DNA of 60,368 nt from positions 1 through 60,368 of the forward strand of contig WRBV01000006.1 of the NCBI GenBank assembly GCA_009784375.1, written 5' to 3'. How positions within the stretch are numbered: position 1 is the stretch's first letter; each line of letters opens with the position of its first letter. Origin of the DNA: Bacillota bacterium. Lineage in GTDB: Bacteria; Bacillota; Clostridia; Christensenellales; UBA1242. A program made the translations under genes and the position numbers. Positions 25,582-34,936 of this stretch are shown here, one piece after another. The notes beneath the pieces are model-generated. The model was not told the DNA's origin. It saw nothing but the letters and a program-made list of their open reading frames with translations, and did no database searches.

Positions 25582-26478
25582 ACCTAGTATATCTTTTCTG
25601 AATAAATACTTTGGGGCAATGTCAGCTACCGTGAATACTCCACTTTGTCCCTCTTTTTGAATGTTATAACATGCCACCGTATTTGCAATCATAGCCGATG
25701 CCGTGAAATGTGGATTCGATAACATAGATACATTGAATTCAATATTTATATCACCGCTTGATGTAATTACACAACCCGCATGTTCGCGTCGGTTTTTGTA
25801 TTTTTTATTAAACTCATCAATTGACACAAACTTTACAATTGTTTTATATGGTGCAAAGTAATTCGGAATACCTTTGATTTCTCGCTCGATTCGTTTGTGT
25901 TCCGCCTTATCGGCAACTATATAACAATGCCTGATATGTTTTTTGTTTGAACAAACGGACTCACCTTTTCTTGTCTTGTTCATTGTTTTTTTATTTGGGA
26001 TTGTAAATTGAATTGCATCTATTATTCCATTAACTTTTTTCAATACATTTGTATGTCCAAGGCTCACCCCCACACCCCAATAACTTTCGTGCATCGCATT
26101 TGGGAGTGCTGACCTGAAATACAATCGCATTACCGACATCAACCCTGGATCCCAACCAGCACCCACAATAGACACCCTACTTTTACCTTGTGACCTTTTA
26201 ATTGATTCCATATAATCGAACAGCTTTGCATGTGTATCAAACGAATCTACTGTTGAAAAGTCTCGTGCAAGATTGGGGGCAATAATCGGTGCATCCACCG
26301 CACTTCCGACACATAACAACATAACATCAACCTTATCCTTGTATTCATCAACCGTATCCGCATTTTGACGGTTAAATGTTTGAATTAATTCAAATTCGTC
26401 ATGTCGTTCTTCGATTATTTGTTTGCACGCATTACCAAGATTCCCCATGCCAAAAATGGCAACTTTGATTTTTTCCAT
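25573..26478 (-). CDS. ddh: meso-Diaminopimelate dehydrogenase
   Basis: An enzyme of about 301 residues that makes meso-diaminopimelate in one NADPH-dependent step from tetrahydrodipicolinate. The N-terminal Rossmann motif is FGMGNLG. Family landmarks include CVGSAVDAP, GAGWDPGLMSVMR and WGVGVSLGHTNVLK. Its presence implies the dehydrogenase variant of lysine/peptidoglycan precursor synthesis, fed by asd and dapA. The start at 26478 fits homologues; 6 codons further upstream is an unlikely start. Confidence 0.93.
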   Translation of the reverse strand: MEKIKVAIFGMGNLGNACKQIIEERHDEFELIQTFNRQNADTVDEYKDKVDVMLLCVGSAVDAPIIAPNLARDFSTVDSFDTHAKLFDYMESIKRSQGKSRVSIVGAGWDPGLMSVMRLYFRSALPNAMHESYWGVGVSLGHTNVLKKVNGIIDAIQFTIPNKKTMNKTRKGESVCSNKKHIRHCYIVADKAEHKRIEREIKGIPNYFAPYKTIVKFVSIDEFNKKYKNRREHAGCVITSSGDINIEFNVSMLSNPHFTASAMIANTVACYNIQKEGQSGVFTVADIAPKYLFRKDILGLI

Positions 26479-26497
26479 GTATTTTAATATGCGCATT

Positions 26498-26531
26498 CGC
26501 TAGATCTCTCCACTTCGGTCGAGATAGAATG
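26498..26531. repeat. Dispersed repeat, degenerate half copy
   Basis: CGCTAGATCTCTCCACTTCG followed by GTCGAGATAGAATG resembles the right arm of the 47434-47605 element. It lies between ddh and the era terminator. Confidence 0.5.
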
Positions 26532-26555
26532 AAAAAGACTCTTACCAAGTCTCTT
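26532..26555 (-). terminator. Terminator of the ybeY-cdd-era operon
   Basis: Short stem AGACT/AGTCT with a 7-nt loop followed on the minus strand by five T residues, abutting the era stop codon. Confidence 0.55.
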
Positions 26556-27436
26556 TAATTTATGTACCCAAGTTTATCCAGCATATCGCCCTTGTTCTTC
26601 CAATCTTCGCGAACAAGAACATGCGTATATAAACGAACATGTTTTCCCGTTAATTCTTGGATTTGTGTTCGTGCGCTAGTACCGATTGTCTTCAACACAG
26701 CTCCCTTCTTTCCAATAATCATTGGTTTGTGCGATGGCTTGGTGCAATAGATTTCGGCTTTGATATCCAACTCTTTTCGCACTTCCTTCCATTCAACAAT
26801 TTTTACCGCAATGCCATGCGGAAGATCTTGGCGAAGAACTTTTAACAATTCGCCACGGATAATTTCTTCCGCCATTTTTCGTGTGGCTTGGGTTGTAAAA
26901 AATTCCTTGTCATATACGGGTTCACCCTCGGGAAGATATTTTACTATTTCTTGTTCAAGAACATCTATATTATCACCCTTTGTACAGCTTGTCGGAATTA
27001 TAGCTTTTACAAATCCAAGGTCATTTAATTCTGCCAACTTTGGATAAAGGTTTTGCATTTTTATTCTATCAGTTTTATTGACTACAAGAATTAATGGCTT
27101 TTCTGCATCTTGGTAATTTTTTATTTTTTGAATATATTCATCTCGGATGTCGGTCGCGTCCAAGATATATAAGATAACGTCGGCTTCCTTAACCGAGAAC
27201 GAAATATTTTTTGACATGAACTTGTCAAGTGTAGTTTTCGATTTATGCATTCCAGGAGTGTCAAGGAAAATAATCTGATAGTCACGACCATTTTTAATTC
27301 CCCGAATTTGCTCGCGCGTTGTTCCTGGTATGTCGGTTACAATACTTACTTGTTCACCGACGATTTTGTTTACAATACTGCTTTTACCTACGTTGGGTTC
27401 GCCTATTAAAACCACATGTCCCATTTTAAATGCCAT
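26555..27436 (-). CDS. era: GTPase Era
   Basis: About 293 residues. The GTPase domain has G1 GEPNVGKSS, G3 DTPG and G4 NKTD. The C-terminal KH domain, with IIGKKGAVLKTIG, binds the 3' end of 16S rRNA during 30S maturation. The start at 27436 has CGAGGAGG upstream and lies 1 bp after the stop of the cdd homologue. It is last in the ybeY-cdd-era operon. Confidence 0.96.
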   Translation of the reverse strand: MAFKMGHVVLIGEPNVGKSSIVNKIVGEQVSIVTDIPGTTREQIRGIKNGRDYQIIFLDTPGMHKSKTTLDKFMSKNISFSVKEADVILYILDATDIRDEYIQKIKNYQDAEKPLILVVNKTDRIKMQNLYPKLAELNDLGFVKAIIPTSCTKGDNIDVLEQEIVKYLPEGEPVYDKEFFTTQATRKMAEEIIRGELLKVLRQDLPHGIAVKIVEWKEVRKELDIKAEIYCTKPSHKPMIIGKKGAVLKTIGTSARTQIQELTGKHVRLYTHVLVREDWKNKGDMLDKLGYIN

Positions 27437-27437
27437 G

Positions 27438-27833
27438 TTACGCCTCCTCGGAATGGATTCGACGTATTGGAAGTAATTCATGTAACTTGTGGATGCTGTA
27501 ATCTTTTTGTGATGCAACGATGATGTCGATACCGTAATTGAACTCGGCAATTAAATCAAGTAATGCCCCATTTGGATAAGGCATCACCGTATCCGAGTAA
27601 AAACAAATCGCCATCATTTTGGTAAGACCTTCGCTTATTGCTTTTGATATTGCGACCGCGCCCGCGGTTATACTGCAAAGTGGGTTAGAGCTTTCGATGT
27701 TGCATCCGCCGAATATCACATTGCCTTCTACAAGCAGGCTACAGCCCTCTGGCACGCCTGTAGTCGGACAAAAGGCATTGTCGCTTGCCATTCGTGCGTG
27801 TTCAATTAATTTTTGTATCAATTCTTTGTTCAA
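27438..27833 (-). CDS. Degenerate cytidine deaminase homologue
   Basis: A 131-residue protein aligning along its length with cytidine deaminase: GGCNIESS, then KAISEG and HELLP match the family. However, the CAE motif (zinc Cys and catalytic Glu) is replaced by TAG, and the PCxxC motif by PYPNGAL, so all three zinc-ligand cysteines and the proton shuttle are missing. The enzyme cannot use the known mechanism. The frame is intact and the operon position (ybeY-cdd-era) is conserved, so it is probably a retained non-catalytic homologue. The start is TTG, overlapping the ybeY stop (TTGA), with GGGGG upstream. Confidence 0.8.
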   Translation of the reverse strand: MNKELIQKLIEHARMASDNAFCPTTGVPEGCSLLVEGNVIFGGCNIESSNPLCSITAGAVAISKAISEGLTKMMAICFYSDTVMPYPNGALLDLIAEFNYGIDIIVASQKDYSIHKLHELLPIRRIHSEEA

Positions 27834-28285
27834 CGTGTTACCCCCGCGGTTTGTAAGATTTTTTCGGTCAATTCATTCATCTTTTTTTCATTTAATTCGT
27901 CTTCATGAGTATACCCAACCAAGTGTAACATGGCGTGAACGTATAAAAAAGCAATTTCACGATTTAACGAGTGCCCGTAGCTTTCTGCTTGTTCGCGTGC
28001 GACCTGTTCACAAATTATAATATCACCAAGCTCGACCCGTCCAGTTGCTGGATTGATATCAAGCAAAAAATCATCGCGACTTGGAATCTGCCCCGCCGTA
28101 ATCTCAAGCAACGGAAAGGACAAAACATCGGTAACTTTGCCCTTGTTTCGGTGCGCCATATTCAATGCCGTGATTTCGCACGTATCAACAAATGTAAGTC
28201 CAATATTAACCGAATCGGCATCTATGCCAAGAATTTCACATGCACAATTAAACACAGAAGATATAAGTTTTTCGTGTTGTTTCAT
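27830..28285 (-). CDS. ybeY: Endoribonuclease YbeY
   Basis: A 151-residue zinc-dependent RNase acting in 16S rRNA maturation and rRNA quality control. The zinc motif H-x3-H-x5-H is HAMLHLVGYTH near residues 115-125. First gene of ybeY-cdd-era. The -10 box TATCAT ends 6 nt before the ATG. Confidence 0.95.
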   Translation of the reverse strand: MKQHEKLISSVFNCACEILGIDADSVNIGLTFVDTCEITALNMAHRNKGKVTDVLSFPLLEITAGQIPSRDDFLLDINPATGRVELGDIIICEQVAREQAESYGHSLNREIAFLYVHAMLHLVGYTHEDELNEKKMNELTEKILQTAGVTR

Positions 28286-28291
28286 GTGTTG

Positions 28292-28320
28292 ATGATAGCA
28301 TATATAAATTGTTTAGCAAA
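28292..28320 (-). promoter_or_regulatory. Putative leaderless promoter of ybeY
   Basis: On the minus strand, TTTGCT (28320-28315), 17 nt, TATCAT (28297-28292), then 6 nt to the ATG. The -35 box is weak. Confidence 0.4.
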
Positions 28321-29280
28321 TTAAGTATTCAAACTATTCACCAGATCGATAATCTTGGATGCAACAACCTCGACCGAGAATGTTCCGTCGGGCAATGGAT
28401 TTATGAATGTGTTGACCGATTCGAATTCGATTGCGTTGGTTTGGGATTTAATTTGTGACAACAATTGTGCCGATGCCGCATCCTTTTGCGATTGGTCTTG
28501 GATTGTTGTTGTGCGGCTGTGACTTACACGTCCTCGGATGAGTGCCGTTGCGTAACCTGGTACAGTTATCTTTGTAAATGTTGGTCTGCCCCAATCGTCT
28601 GGTTCGCCTGGTTCAACACCTATTTGAAGTGCGGCGGATACCAAGATTTGACCAACTACTACGGCATCACCAAGGTCGACCTGTGCAATACCGCTGAGAA
28701 CCAATATCTCGGTTATAATTGCATCATGTGACGACACCAAATCGGTCATAGGCGGCAATGGCGGTGTTTGTGTGCGATGCACCGATATAACCATAGTATT
28801 GCCGCGGATATATGTTGACGTGTGTGCGATGAAGTCAAAGTTGGATGTTATCTTGGTTGATATGCCTTGATTGACGCGCCCCTTGCGTGTGAACGAGTTC
28901 ACGTTGTTGTCGCGAAGGAACGCACGCAGTTCGGCACTTTCTTGTCCATCAATGCCTTGGATTTGAATTCGGAACACGAACATGTTAAAAATTGATAATG
29001 CGACTATCATTACGGCAAAGCATGCGATTAAACCGATATTCACATACAAAAATGAAAAGGTAGATACAATGGACTTTTGCTCGGTAATTGTATATGTCAT
29101 GTTGCGTACAATTTGTTGAACCCGTTTTTTATAGAGTAATGGTACGTTCAAGCACAATGTACCATTCGCAAAAGAAATCCTCTTGGGGCGAAATTCGCGT
29201 AATCGGTTTAATAAATTTATATCGCAATCTTGAATTGTAAATGTCACATGCGGTGCGAAGAAGTTTCTGATTTTTTTCAT
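28321..29280 (-). CDS. yqfD: Sporulation protein YqfD
   Basis: A 319-residue protein of the YqfD family, needed for efficient sporulation in Bacillus. A cytosolic N-terminus (about 85 residues) and one transmembrane helix near residues 94-118 precede an extracytoplasmic part beginning IQIQGIDG, reminiscent of a POTRA-like fold. It overlaps yqfC by 4 bp. phoH, the usual next gene, is not present before ybeY. Confidence 0.88.
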   Translation of the reverse strand: MKKIRNFFAPHVTFTIQDCDINLLNRLREFRPKRISFANGTLCLNVPLLYKKRVQQIVRNMTYTITEQKSIVSTFSFLYVNIGLIACFAVMIVALSIFNMFVFRIQIQGIDGQESAELRAFLRDNNVNSFTRKGRVNQGISTKITSNFDFIAHTSTYIRGNTMVISVHRTQTPPLPPMTDLVSSHDAIITEILVLSGIAQVDLGDAVVVGQILVSAALQIGVEPGEPDDWGRPTFTKITVPGYATALIRGRVSHSRTTTIQDQSQKDAASAQLLSQIKSQTNAIEFESVNTFINPLPDGTFSVEVVASKIIDLVNSLNT

Positions 29281-29501
29281 TTGCTACCTCTGCCAGCTCG
29301 GTCCGTGCATACACTTTGAATCTTACCTTTGATTTCGATTTCATTGACATCAAATCGTTCTATCTTTAAATGTTCGCCCGTTATTCTCACGTTACCGCCA
29401 CGTATCTTTACTTCGACCTCTTCGGGCGTGAATTCACATAAAAGGCGTATACCACCCACAACAACCGACTTGTCTTCCTTTTGATGCACGAAAAAGGTCA
29501 T
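29277..29501 (-). CDS. yqfC: Sporulation protein YqfC
   Basis: A 74-residue YabP/YqfC-family protein, beta-rich with the typical FTPEEVEVKIRGGNVRI and GKIQSV segments. Forms a coupled yqfC-yqfD pair; in Bacillus this is expressed in the mother cell under sigma E. The upstream AT-rich region could hold such a promoter, but I cannot assign it with confidence. Confidence 0.85.
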   Translation of the reverse strand: MTFFVHQKEDKSVVVGGIRLLCEFTPEEVEVKIRGGNVRITGEHLKIERFDVNEIEIKGKIQSVCTDRAGRGSK

Positions 29502-29536
29502 GTTATATTAAATGCGAAACGCTTGATAGATAATGC

Positions 29537-31876
29537 CTATGTTGGAGACTTTTTTCTTTTATTCAATAAATAATCAAGTGTGAAAAATGACACCAAAGAC
29601 AACATAATCAACAGTACCGATTGTTCAAGGATAAGCCCCTCGAGCCCTATTAAACTTGGCAAGAATATCGCCATCATAGTAATCGCAACCGCAACAAATG
29701 AAAGAACAATTAATCGGTAAAGATTAAACGGTCTGGCAATTTTCACAAGCAACATCAAGCCAATAATTGTTGTCATTAATATACAAAGTGTAAGAAATTC
29801 GTCCTCGCCTATTGCAAAAAAATCAATATGACGTGCAAGTGCAATAAGTGCAATATTAAATACCGTAAGTGCGGCTGCAATTGCCGATGTTTTTAAAATC
29901 TTATTTATAAATTTACCTTCTATGGGTTTTGAATTAAATTCAAGCGCAAGAAAAAATGACGGAAGCCCTATGACAAATATTTCCAAGATATATAAATTTC
30001 TTGGCTCGAAGATATATCGCCCGCCCAAGAAAATCACCGCAAATAATGACAGAAATATGCTGAGCATTACTTTGAACATAAACAGAGACGATGACTTTTG
30101 CACATTGTTGATGACTCGCCTGCCTTGTGCCACTACACTTGGCAATGCCGAGAAATTGTTTTCTAGCAAGATTAGATGTGATGCATTACGTGCGGCATCA
30201 CTTCCATTTCCCATTGCTATTGAACAATCGGACTCGCGCAATGCAAGGATATCATTAACGCCATCACCCGTCATTGCCACAGTCTTTCCAACTGTTTTAA
30301 GTTCATTTACAAGAATCTTTTTTTGCTCGGGAGAAACACGACCGAACACGGTAAATTCGTTTACAGCAACACGTAATTGATTTTCATCAAGCTCATGCGT
30401 TGAAATAAATTTATCTGCGTTCTCTATTCCAACTCGGGATGCTATGTGAGACACGGTCTGTGCATTATCGCCGCTTATTACTTTAATGTCTACACCATTC
30501 TCTTTGAACCATGCAATCGTTTCAATCGCGTCTTCACGGATAGTATCTGATAACACTATTACCGCAATTGGGTTATCTTCTTCGGCAAGTAATAATACTC
30601 TGTAGCCTGCTTTGATATGTTTTTCAATATCAAAAGTTTCGCCGCTTTGGCTAATAAACTCAGGAGCACCAAGATGATAAGTCTTGCCATCTTTGAACGT
30701 AACACTTACCGCTTTTCTTGCCGAAGAAAACTGTGTTGTACTTGCCGCTTTGAAAATATCTTTGCTTCCGAAATAGTCTATCAATGCCTTTCCAGTTTGA
30801 TTGGTTTCTCCCAATGCAAACGCCATTGATGCCATTATGTCACGTAATTTCTTCTCGGGAATTCTTGTATCAATGTTAATAACTTTCATTGTGCCATCAG
30901 TAATTGTCCCAGTCTTATCAAGACATAACGTATCCACACGTGCAAGCATCTCTATACAATATAAATCCTGGACAAGAGTTTTCTTTCGCGATAATGCTAT
31001 CGCACCACTTGCCAATGCAAGGCTTGTTAAAAGCACCATGCCTGCTGGGATCATGCCGACTACTGCGCCCGCCGTATGAGTTACCGCATCTGCTTTTTCG
31101 GCATCAGTTATAAGTCCACCCGCAAATTGTCTTGCCAACATTACAACCGTTAAAACAAGTATTACTGACCCCACTCCGCGAATAATCACACGCAGACTTT
31201 TTAAAAGTTCGCTCTTTGGACGAACGTATGTCTTTGCATGTGAGCTAAGCTTGTTTGCATAGTTATCTTCACCAACTGCGGTTACCTGTGTCGTCAATAT
31301 ACCACTTGTTACAAAGCTTCCCGACAACAACTTTGAATCCTTTGCCTTTTGAATTGCATCACTCTCCCCCGTTAGCAATGATTCATTAACCTCACCTTCG
31401 CCATCCAATACAATGCAATCAGTTGGTATTTGATTGCCATTTTTTAATATTAAAATATCATCAAGAACTATTTCCTCTGGCAATATCTCTTGCTGTACCT
31501 TGTCACGTATTACCATAACTTTTGCATTTGATAGTAGCCTAAGCTTATCTATCGTATACTTTGCACGCAATTCTTGTATAATGCCTATAATCATATTTAA
31601 CAACACAACACCAAAAAACATGATGTTTAAAAACGCACTTGAATCAAGTGTTGCACCAATAATAACAAGTGCAATGACTACTGAAAAAGATAAGATATTA
31701 AAAAATGTAAATATATTGGATACAAGAATTTGTATCGTACTCTTTGATGTTTTATTATCAACCTTGTTTACTTGACCTTTTGTTATTCGTTCATTTACCT
31801 GGTCCGTGGTTAATCCATGCAAATTCTGTGGCTTTGTATCCACATTTTCTTCTTGTTCTTTCGCTATGTTCACCAC
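29537..31876 (-). CDS. P-type cation-transporting ATPase
   Basis: A 779-residue P-type ATPase with eight or more transmembrane helices. Motifs are the actuator TGES, the phosphorylation site LDKTGTITDG and the hinge TGDGVNDILAL. It lacks heavy-metal CPx motifs and N-terminal metal domains. The C-terminal region (SDCSIAMGNGSDAA) resembles the CtpE-like group implicated in calcium uptake, but ion specificity is uncertain. The start codon is GTG, 21 bp after mutL, so it may be co-transcribed. Confidence 0.88.
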   Translation of the reverse strand: MVNIAKEQEENVDTKPQNLHGLTTDQVNERITKGQVNKVDNKTSKSTIQILVSNIFTFFNILSFSVVIALVIIGATLDSSAFLNIMFFGVVLLNMIIGIIQELRAKYTIDKLRLLSNAKVMVIRDKVQQEILPEEIVLDDILILKNGNQIPTDCIVLDGEGEVNESLLTGESDAIQKAKDSKLLSGSFVTSGILTTQVTAVGEDNYANKLSSHAKTYVRPKSELLKSLRVIIRGVGSVILVLTVVMLARQFAGGLITDAEKADAVTHTAGAVVGMIPAGMVLLTSLALASGAIALSRKKTLVQDLYCIEMLARVDTLCLDKTGTITDGTMKVINIDTRIPEKKLRDIMASMAFALGETNQTGKALIDYFGSKDIFKAASTTQFSSARKAVSVTFKDGKTYHLGAPEFISQSGETFDIEKHIKAGYRVLLLAEEDNPIAVIVLSDTIREDAIETIAWFKENGVDIKVISGDNAQTVSHIASRVGIENADKFISTHELDENQLRVAVNEFTVFGRVSPEQKKILVNELKTVGKTVAMTGDGVNDILALRESDCSIAMGNGSDAARNASHLILLENNFSALPSVVAQGRRVINNVQKSSSLFMFKVMLSIFLSLFAVIFLGGRYIFEPRNLYILEIFVIGLPSFFLALEFNSKPIEGKFINKILKTSAIAAALTVFNIALIALARHIDFFAIGEDEFLTLCILMTTIIGLMLLVKIARPFNLYRLIVLSFVAVAITMMAIFLPSLIGLEGLILEQSVLLIMLSLVSFFTLDYLLNKRKKSPT

Positions 31877-31897
31877 AAGTTAATTTGTGCAAGTATG

Positions 31898-33718
31898 TTA
31901 CTTTCTTGCAAACAGTTTTTCCATATCTTTCTTGGTATAACTTATGATTACTGGTCTTCCATGTGGACATGTTGCGACTTGTTTTTTATTCTTGAATTGA
32001 TCAAGGAAGTATTTTATTTGGTCGTGTGTAAGGCTTCTGCCTGCTTTTATCGCATTCTTACAACATATTGCAATAATCTTCTCATCGATAATTGCCGACA
32101 ATGTTCGTATCTTTTTGCCACGTACTTCACCAAGCATTGAATCAATAAATGTTCCTATTGATTCCTCTGATGCTATAATGATTGGAACTTCGGTTATGCG
32201 AACACAGTTATTTCCGAATATGCTAATTTCGAAACCGAATTTTTCAAAACTTGGGATAAGCTCACTAATTTGATTAAGTTCAATTGGATTAGGATAGAGT
32301 AACAATGGTTCAACCAATGTTTGTGTCGCGATAGAACCCGAATCAATCTGTGATTTTAAGTCATCGTATAGCATACGTTCATGTGCAGCATGCTGGTCAA
32401 TAATAACCAATTTGTCACCATGACTAAGCAAAATATAACAATCGAAAACCGTACCCAGAATTTGAACAACAGGACCTTCGTCGATTAAAATTTTTTGTTG
32501 TTTTATACTTTTCTTTTCTGGTCTTTCTTTTTCTTCAGCATGATATTTTTCATCAAGAACTTTTCCCAAATTTAATAGGTCACGAACTTCTTCATCGGTA
32601 GACGATGCTGCCGAGAAAAATTTTATGGTCTTTAAAACCTTTTTATCATGTGAAGCGGTAAAAGCTTGCTGTTCAATTGTTATTTGTTCTTTGTCTTCGT
32701 GTTTTACAAGTGATTTATTTTTTTCGTAAAAATACTTGTCAAGGGCATCACCTATCACCCCTTTTACAAAATCAAATATTTCATTCTCACGTTCGAATTT
32801 GACTTGTAATTTTCTTGGATGAACATTGACATCAACAACTGACTCGTCAATCAAAAGGTTTAATACAAAGAATGGAAAATTGCCGACCGTCATGTTGGTT
32901 GAAAAAGCGGCATTCACAGCATCAGCAATAGTTCCACCTTCGACTGTACGCGAGTTAATCATAACGGTTTGATAAGTTCGATTACGCTTTGAAAAGCTTG
33001 GGATTGAAATATACCCATTTATACCAAGCAATGGATTCCCAGAGCTAACTGGGATAATATTATCTACCGTTTCGCGACCATAGATAAGTTCAACAATTTT
33101 ATCCAAGGTCCCTTGCTCTCTTGTCGTGTAAATAATTTCGCCATCAACAATATATTTCCATGAGATATGTGGGTTACCCAACATAAGTTTTTGTACTATG
33201 TTTGTTACTTTGTTACGTTCAACAGTCGGACTTGAAAGAAATTTCTTTCGTGCAGGTGTATTGTAAAACAAGTTCTTTATATTTATAGTTGTACCATTGT
33301 TTGCACTCACTTTGGATTTGGAGACAACTTCGCCTGCTACAAGAGATAGTTGAGTTGCAATTGAATCATTATTTGTCTTGGTAATCACATTGATTTTCGA
33401 CACACTTGCAATAGAACTCATGGCTTCACCACGGAAGCCAAGTGTACCAATCTGTTCAAGATCAGACGCTTTTTCAATCTTTGACGTTGCATGCGGTAAA
33501 AATACTTTTTCAACTTCCGATTCATGTATTCCATGTCCGTTGTCTGAAATAGAAATTTCGTCAAAACCACCATTAGTAATTGAAATTGTTATTGCTGTGG
33601 CATCTGCGTCGATACTATTCTCGACACACTCTTTTACTACACTTGATGGATTTTCGACGACTTCACCAGCGGCAAGTAAATTAAAAATTTTTGGCGGGAG
33701 TATATTAATTTTTTTCAT
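31898..33718 (-). CDS. mutL: DNA mismatch repair protein MutL
   Basis: A 606-residue MutL. The GHKL ATPase domain has VVKECVENSIDA, DNGHGI and GFRGEA, and the C-terminal endonuclease motif DQHAAHERMLYD indicates a nicking MutL as in Gram-positive bacteria lacking MutH. In most Bacillota mutL directly follows mutS; here an island of about 6.5 kb separates them. The ATG is 6 nt from TAGAAT. Confidence 0.97.
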   Translation of the reverse strand: MKKINILPPKIFNLLAAGEVVENPSSVVKECVENSIDADATAITISITNGGFDEISISDNGHGIHESEVEKVFLPHATSKIEKASDLEQIGTLGFRGEAMSSIASVSKINVITKTNNDSIATQLSLVAGEVVSKSKVSANNGTTINIKNLFYNTPARKKFLSSPTVERNKVTNIVQKLMLGNPHISWKYIVDGEIIYTTREQGTLDKIVELIYGRETVDNIIPVSSGNPLLGINGYISIPSFSKRNRTYQTVMINSRTVEGGTIADAVNAAFSTNMTVGNFPFFVLNLLIDESVVDVNVHPRKLQVKFERENEIFDFVKGVIGDALDKYFYEKNKSLVKHEDKEQITIEQQAFTASHDKKVLKTIKFFSAASSTDEEVRDLLNLGKVLDEKYHAEEKERPEKKSIKQQKILIDEGPVVQILGTVFDCYILLSHGDKLVIIDQHAAHERMLYDDLKSQIDSGSIATQTLVEPLLLYPNPIELNQISELIPSFEKFGFEISIFGNNCVRITEVPIIIASEESIGTFIDSMLGEVRGKKIRTLSAIIDEKIIAICCKNAIKAGRSLTHDQIKYFLDQFKNKKQVATCPHGRPVIISYTKKDMEKLFARK

Positions 33719-33724
33719 ATATTC

Positions 33725-33753
33725 ATTCTAGCATTTATAAATTGCCAAGTAAA
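33725..33753 (-). promoter_or_regulatory. Leaderless promoter of mutL
   Basis: On the minus strand, TTTACT (33753-33748), 17 nt, TAGAAT (33730-33725), then 6 nt to the ATG at 33718. Confidence 0.55.
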
Positions 33754-33817
33754 GCAGGTCATTTCTTAGCAAAAAAAGAGGTCTTTATTTCACCCCTTTT
33801 ACTTAAGTTCCAATTAG

Positions 33818-33859
33818 TTATACAAGCTTTCTTGCCTCGTTAATAATTTCTTCTGGAAG
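33818..33859 (-). pseudogene. Fragment resembling a MutS C-terminal helix
   Basis: An open segment translates to LPEEIINEARKLV then stop, similar to GLPKEVLENAKKLYE of MutS in this window. It is 21 bp past the stop of the 351-residue gene, in the same frame. The match is short, so this is tentative; it gains weight from a longer similar fragment at the other end of the island (40306-40398). Confidence 0.35.
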
Positions 33860-33880
33860 ATAATGTATGTACTTGTATTA

Positions 33881-34936
33881 TCATTTCATTTCTTCTGCTA
33901 GACCGTCCAACTTTTCTCCCATTTTTGCAAGCATTTCGGCAAGTCCGCTTGGACCTTGCTGTTTTGATTCAGATGGCATGTGATGAGCGGGTGGAACTTG
34001 ATGAGGCTCTGGTTGTGTGAAAGTAGGTACTGTGTTTACAATTACAGGTTGTCCGTGAACTTGCTGATGTGGCGTTTGAACAATGACTGGTTGGATTTGT
34101 GGTTGAGGTTGTTGCATGTAGATGGGTTGTTGATTATTTTTAAATGATTCAATCGCCCCATGCATTTTTCCCATATTATATGAATCAAACGCTTTTGCGA
34201 GACTGTTAACAGCATCTTTTACCTCTACAACTTCAGTCTTGACCTTTTCTATCTCGGAATTTTTTGGTTGTCCATTCGACTGTAGTGCAACATAAGGGGT
34301 TGCTTGTATGTATTGGTGTGGGACGGCACCGTAGTGGGTACGGGCTTGACAACATGCAACGGCCTCAACATGTGCGAGCTTTTGTATATATGGTTGTGGA
34401 TCGACGACTTTGACATTTTGCGTAGCAAGAAAACGGGCAAGCATGTTCATTGTACCTTGAACTTCGGCCACCTCACAACGCACTTTTTCAATTTCGGTTG
34501 AATCAGGCATTCCATTGTCAGCAATAGCAATTTCGCTCCTAGGATGATTCATGTGTGGTTGTGCTTGATATGAAACTACTCTGTCAATGTGGTCAAGCAT
34601 TTCATTTGCTTGGTCTTTTATTTCAACAATCGCCGTTTTTTCTTCACAAGTACAATTTTCACAGTTACAATCTGCACAATCACATTCCAATACTGGTCTT
34701 GGCGGTGGTGTTCTTTGGGCATACTTTACACCCAATCTAATTAACTGCGCCTTTGTATCGGCGTTATTTTTGGCTCTGCTTTTAACAAGAGCATTCAACT
34801 CCGCCTTCCGTAATTCTTCTGACATCTTCTTTTTAGATAATTCAAGAATTTGTGCCTCTATTTGTGCGTTTAGTTTGGCACGAACTCTCCTAATCCTGTT
34901 GATTTCTGTTTTGCGTTGTTCTTCGGTCATTCTCAT
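33881..34936 (-). CDS. Hypothetical cytosolic protein with Cys cluster and duplicated helices
   Basis: A 351-residue protein with no signal or membrane segment. The N-terminal 65 residues are two copies of a charged helix (TEEQRKTEINRIRR and SEELRKAELNALVK). A cysteine cluster follows, CDCADCNCENCTCEE near residues 84-98, which could bind metal. Two related helices (STEIEKVRCEVAEV near 150 and NSEIEKVKTEVVEV near 230) come next, then a Gln/Pro-rich tail and a final helix. Its start overlaps the stop of the 1450-residue surface protein by 4 bp, so the two are translated together. It may act as a cytosolic partner of that protein's tail. Confidence 0.75.
   Translation of the reverse strand: MRMTEEQRKTEINRIRRVRAKLNAQIEAQILELSKKKMSEELRKAELNALVKSRAKNNADTKAQLIRLGVKYAQRTPPPRPVLECDCADCNCENCTCEEKTAIVEIKDQANEMLDHIDRVVSYQAQPHMNHPRSEIAIADNGMPDSTEIEKVRCEVAEVQGTMNMLARFLATQNVKVVDPQPYIQKLAHVEAVACCQARTHYGAVPHQYIQATPYVALQSNGQPKNSEIEKVKTEVVEVKDAVNSLAKAFDSYNMGKMHGAIESFKNNQQPIYMQQPQPQIQPVIVQTPHQQVHGQPVIVNTVPTFTQPEPHQVPPAHHMPSESKQQGPSGLAEMLAKMGEKLDGLAEEMK

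Noticed and set aside
27437..27550. Longer N-terminus for Era reaching 27550
   Set aside because: It would overlap the cdd homologue; the start at 27436 has a strong Shine-Dalgarno sequence and matches the family.
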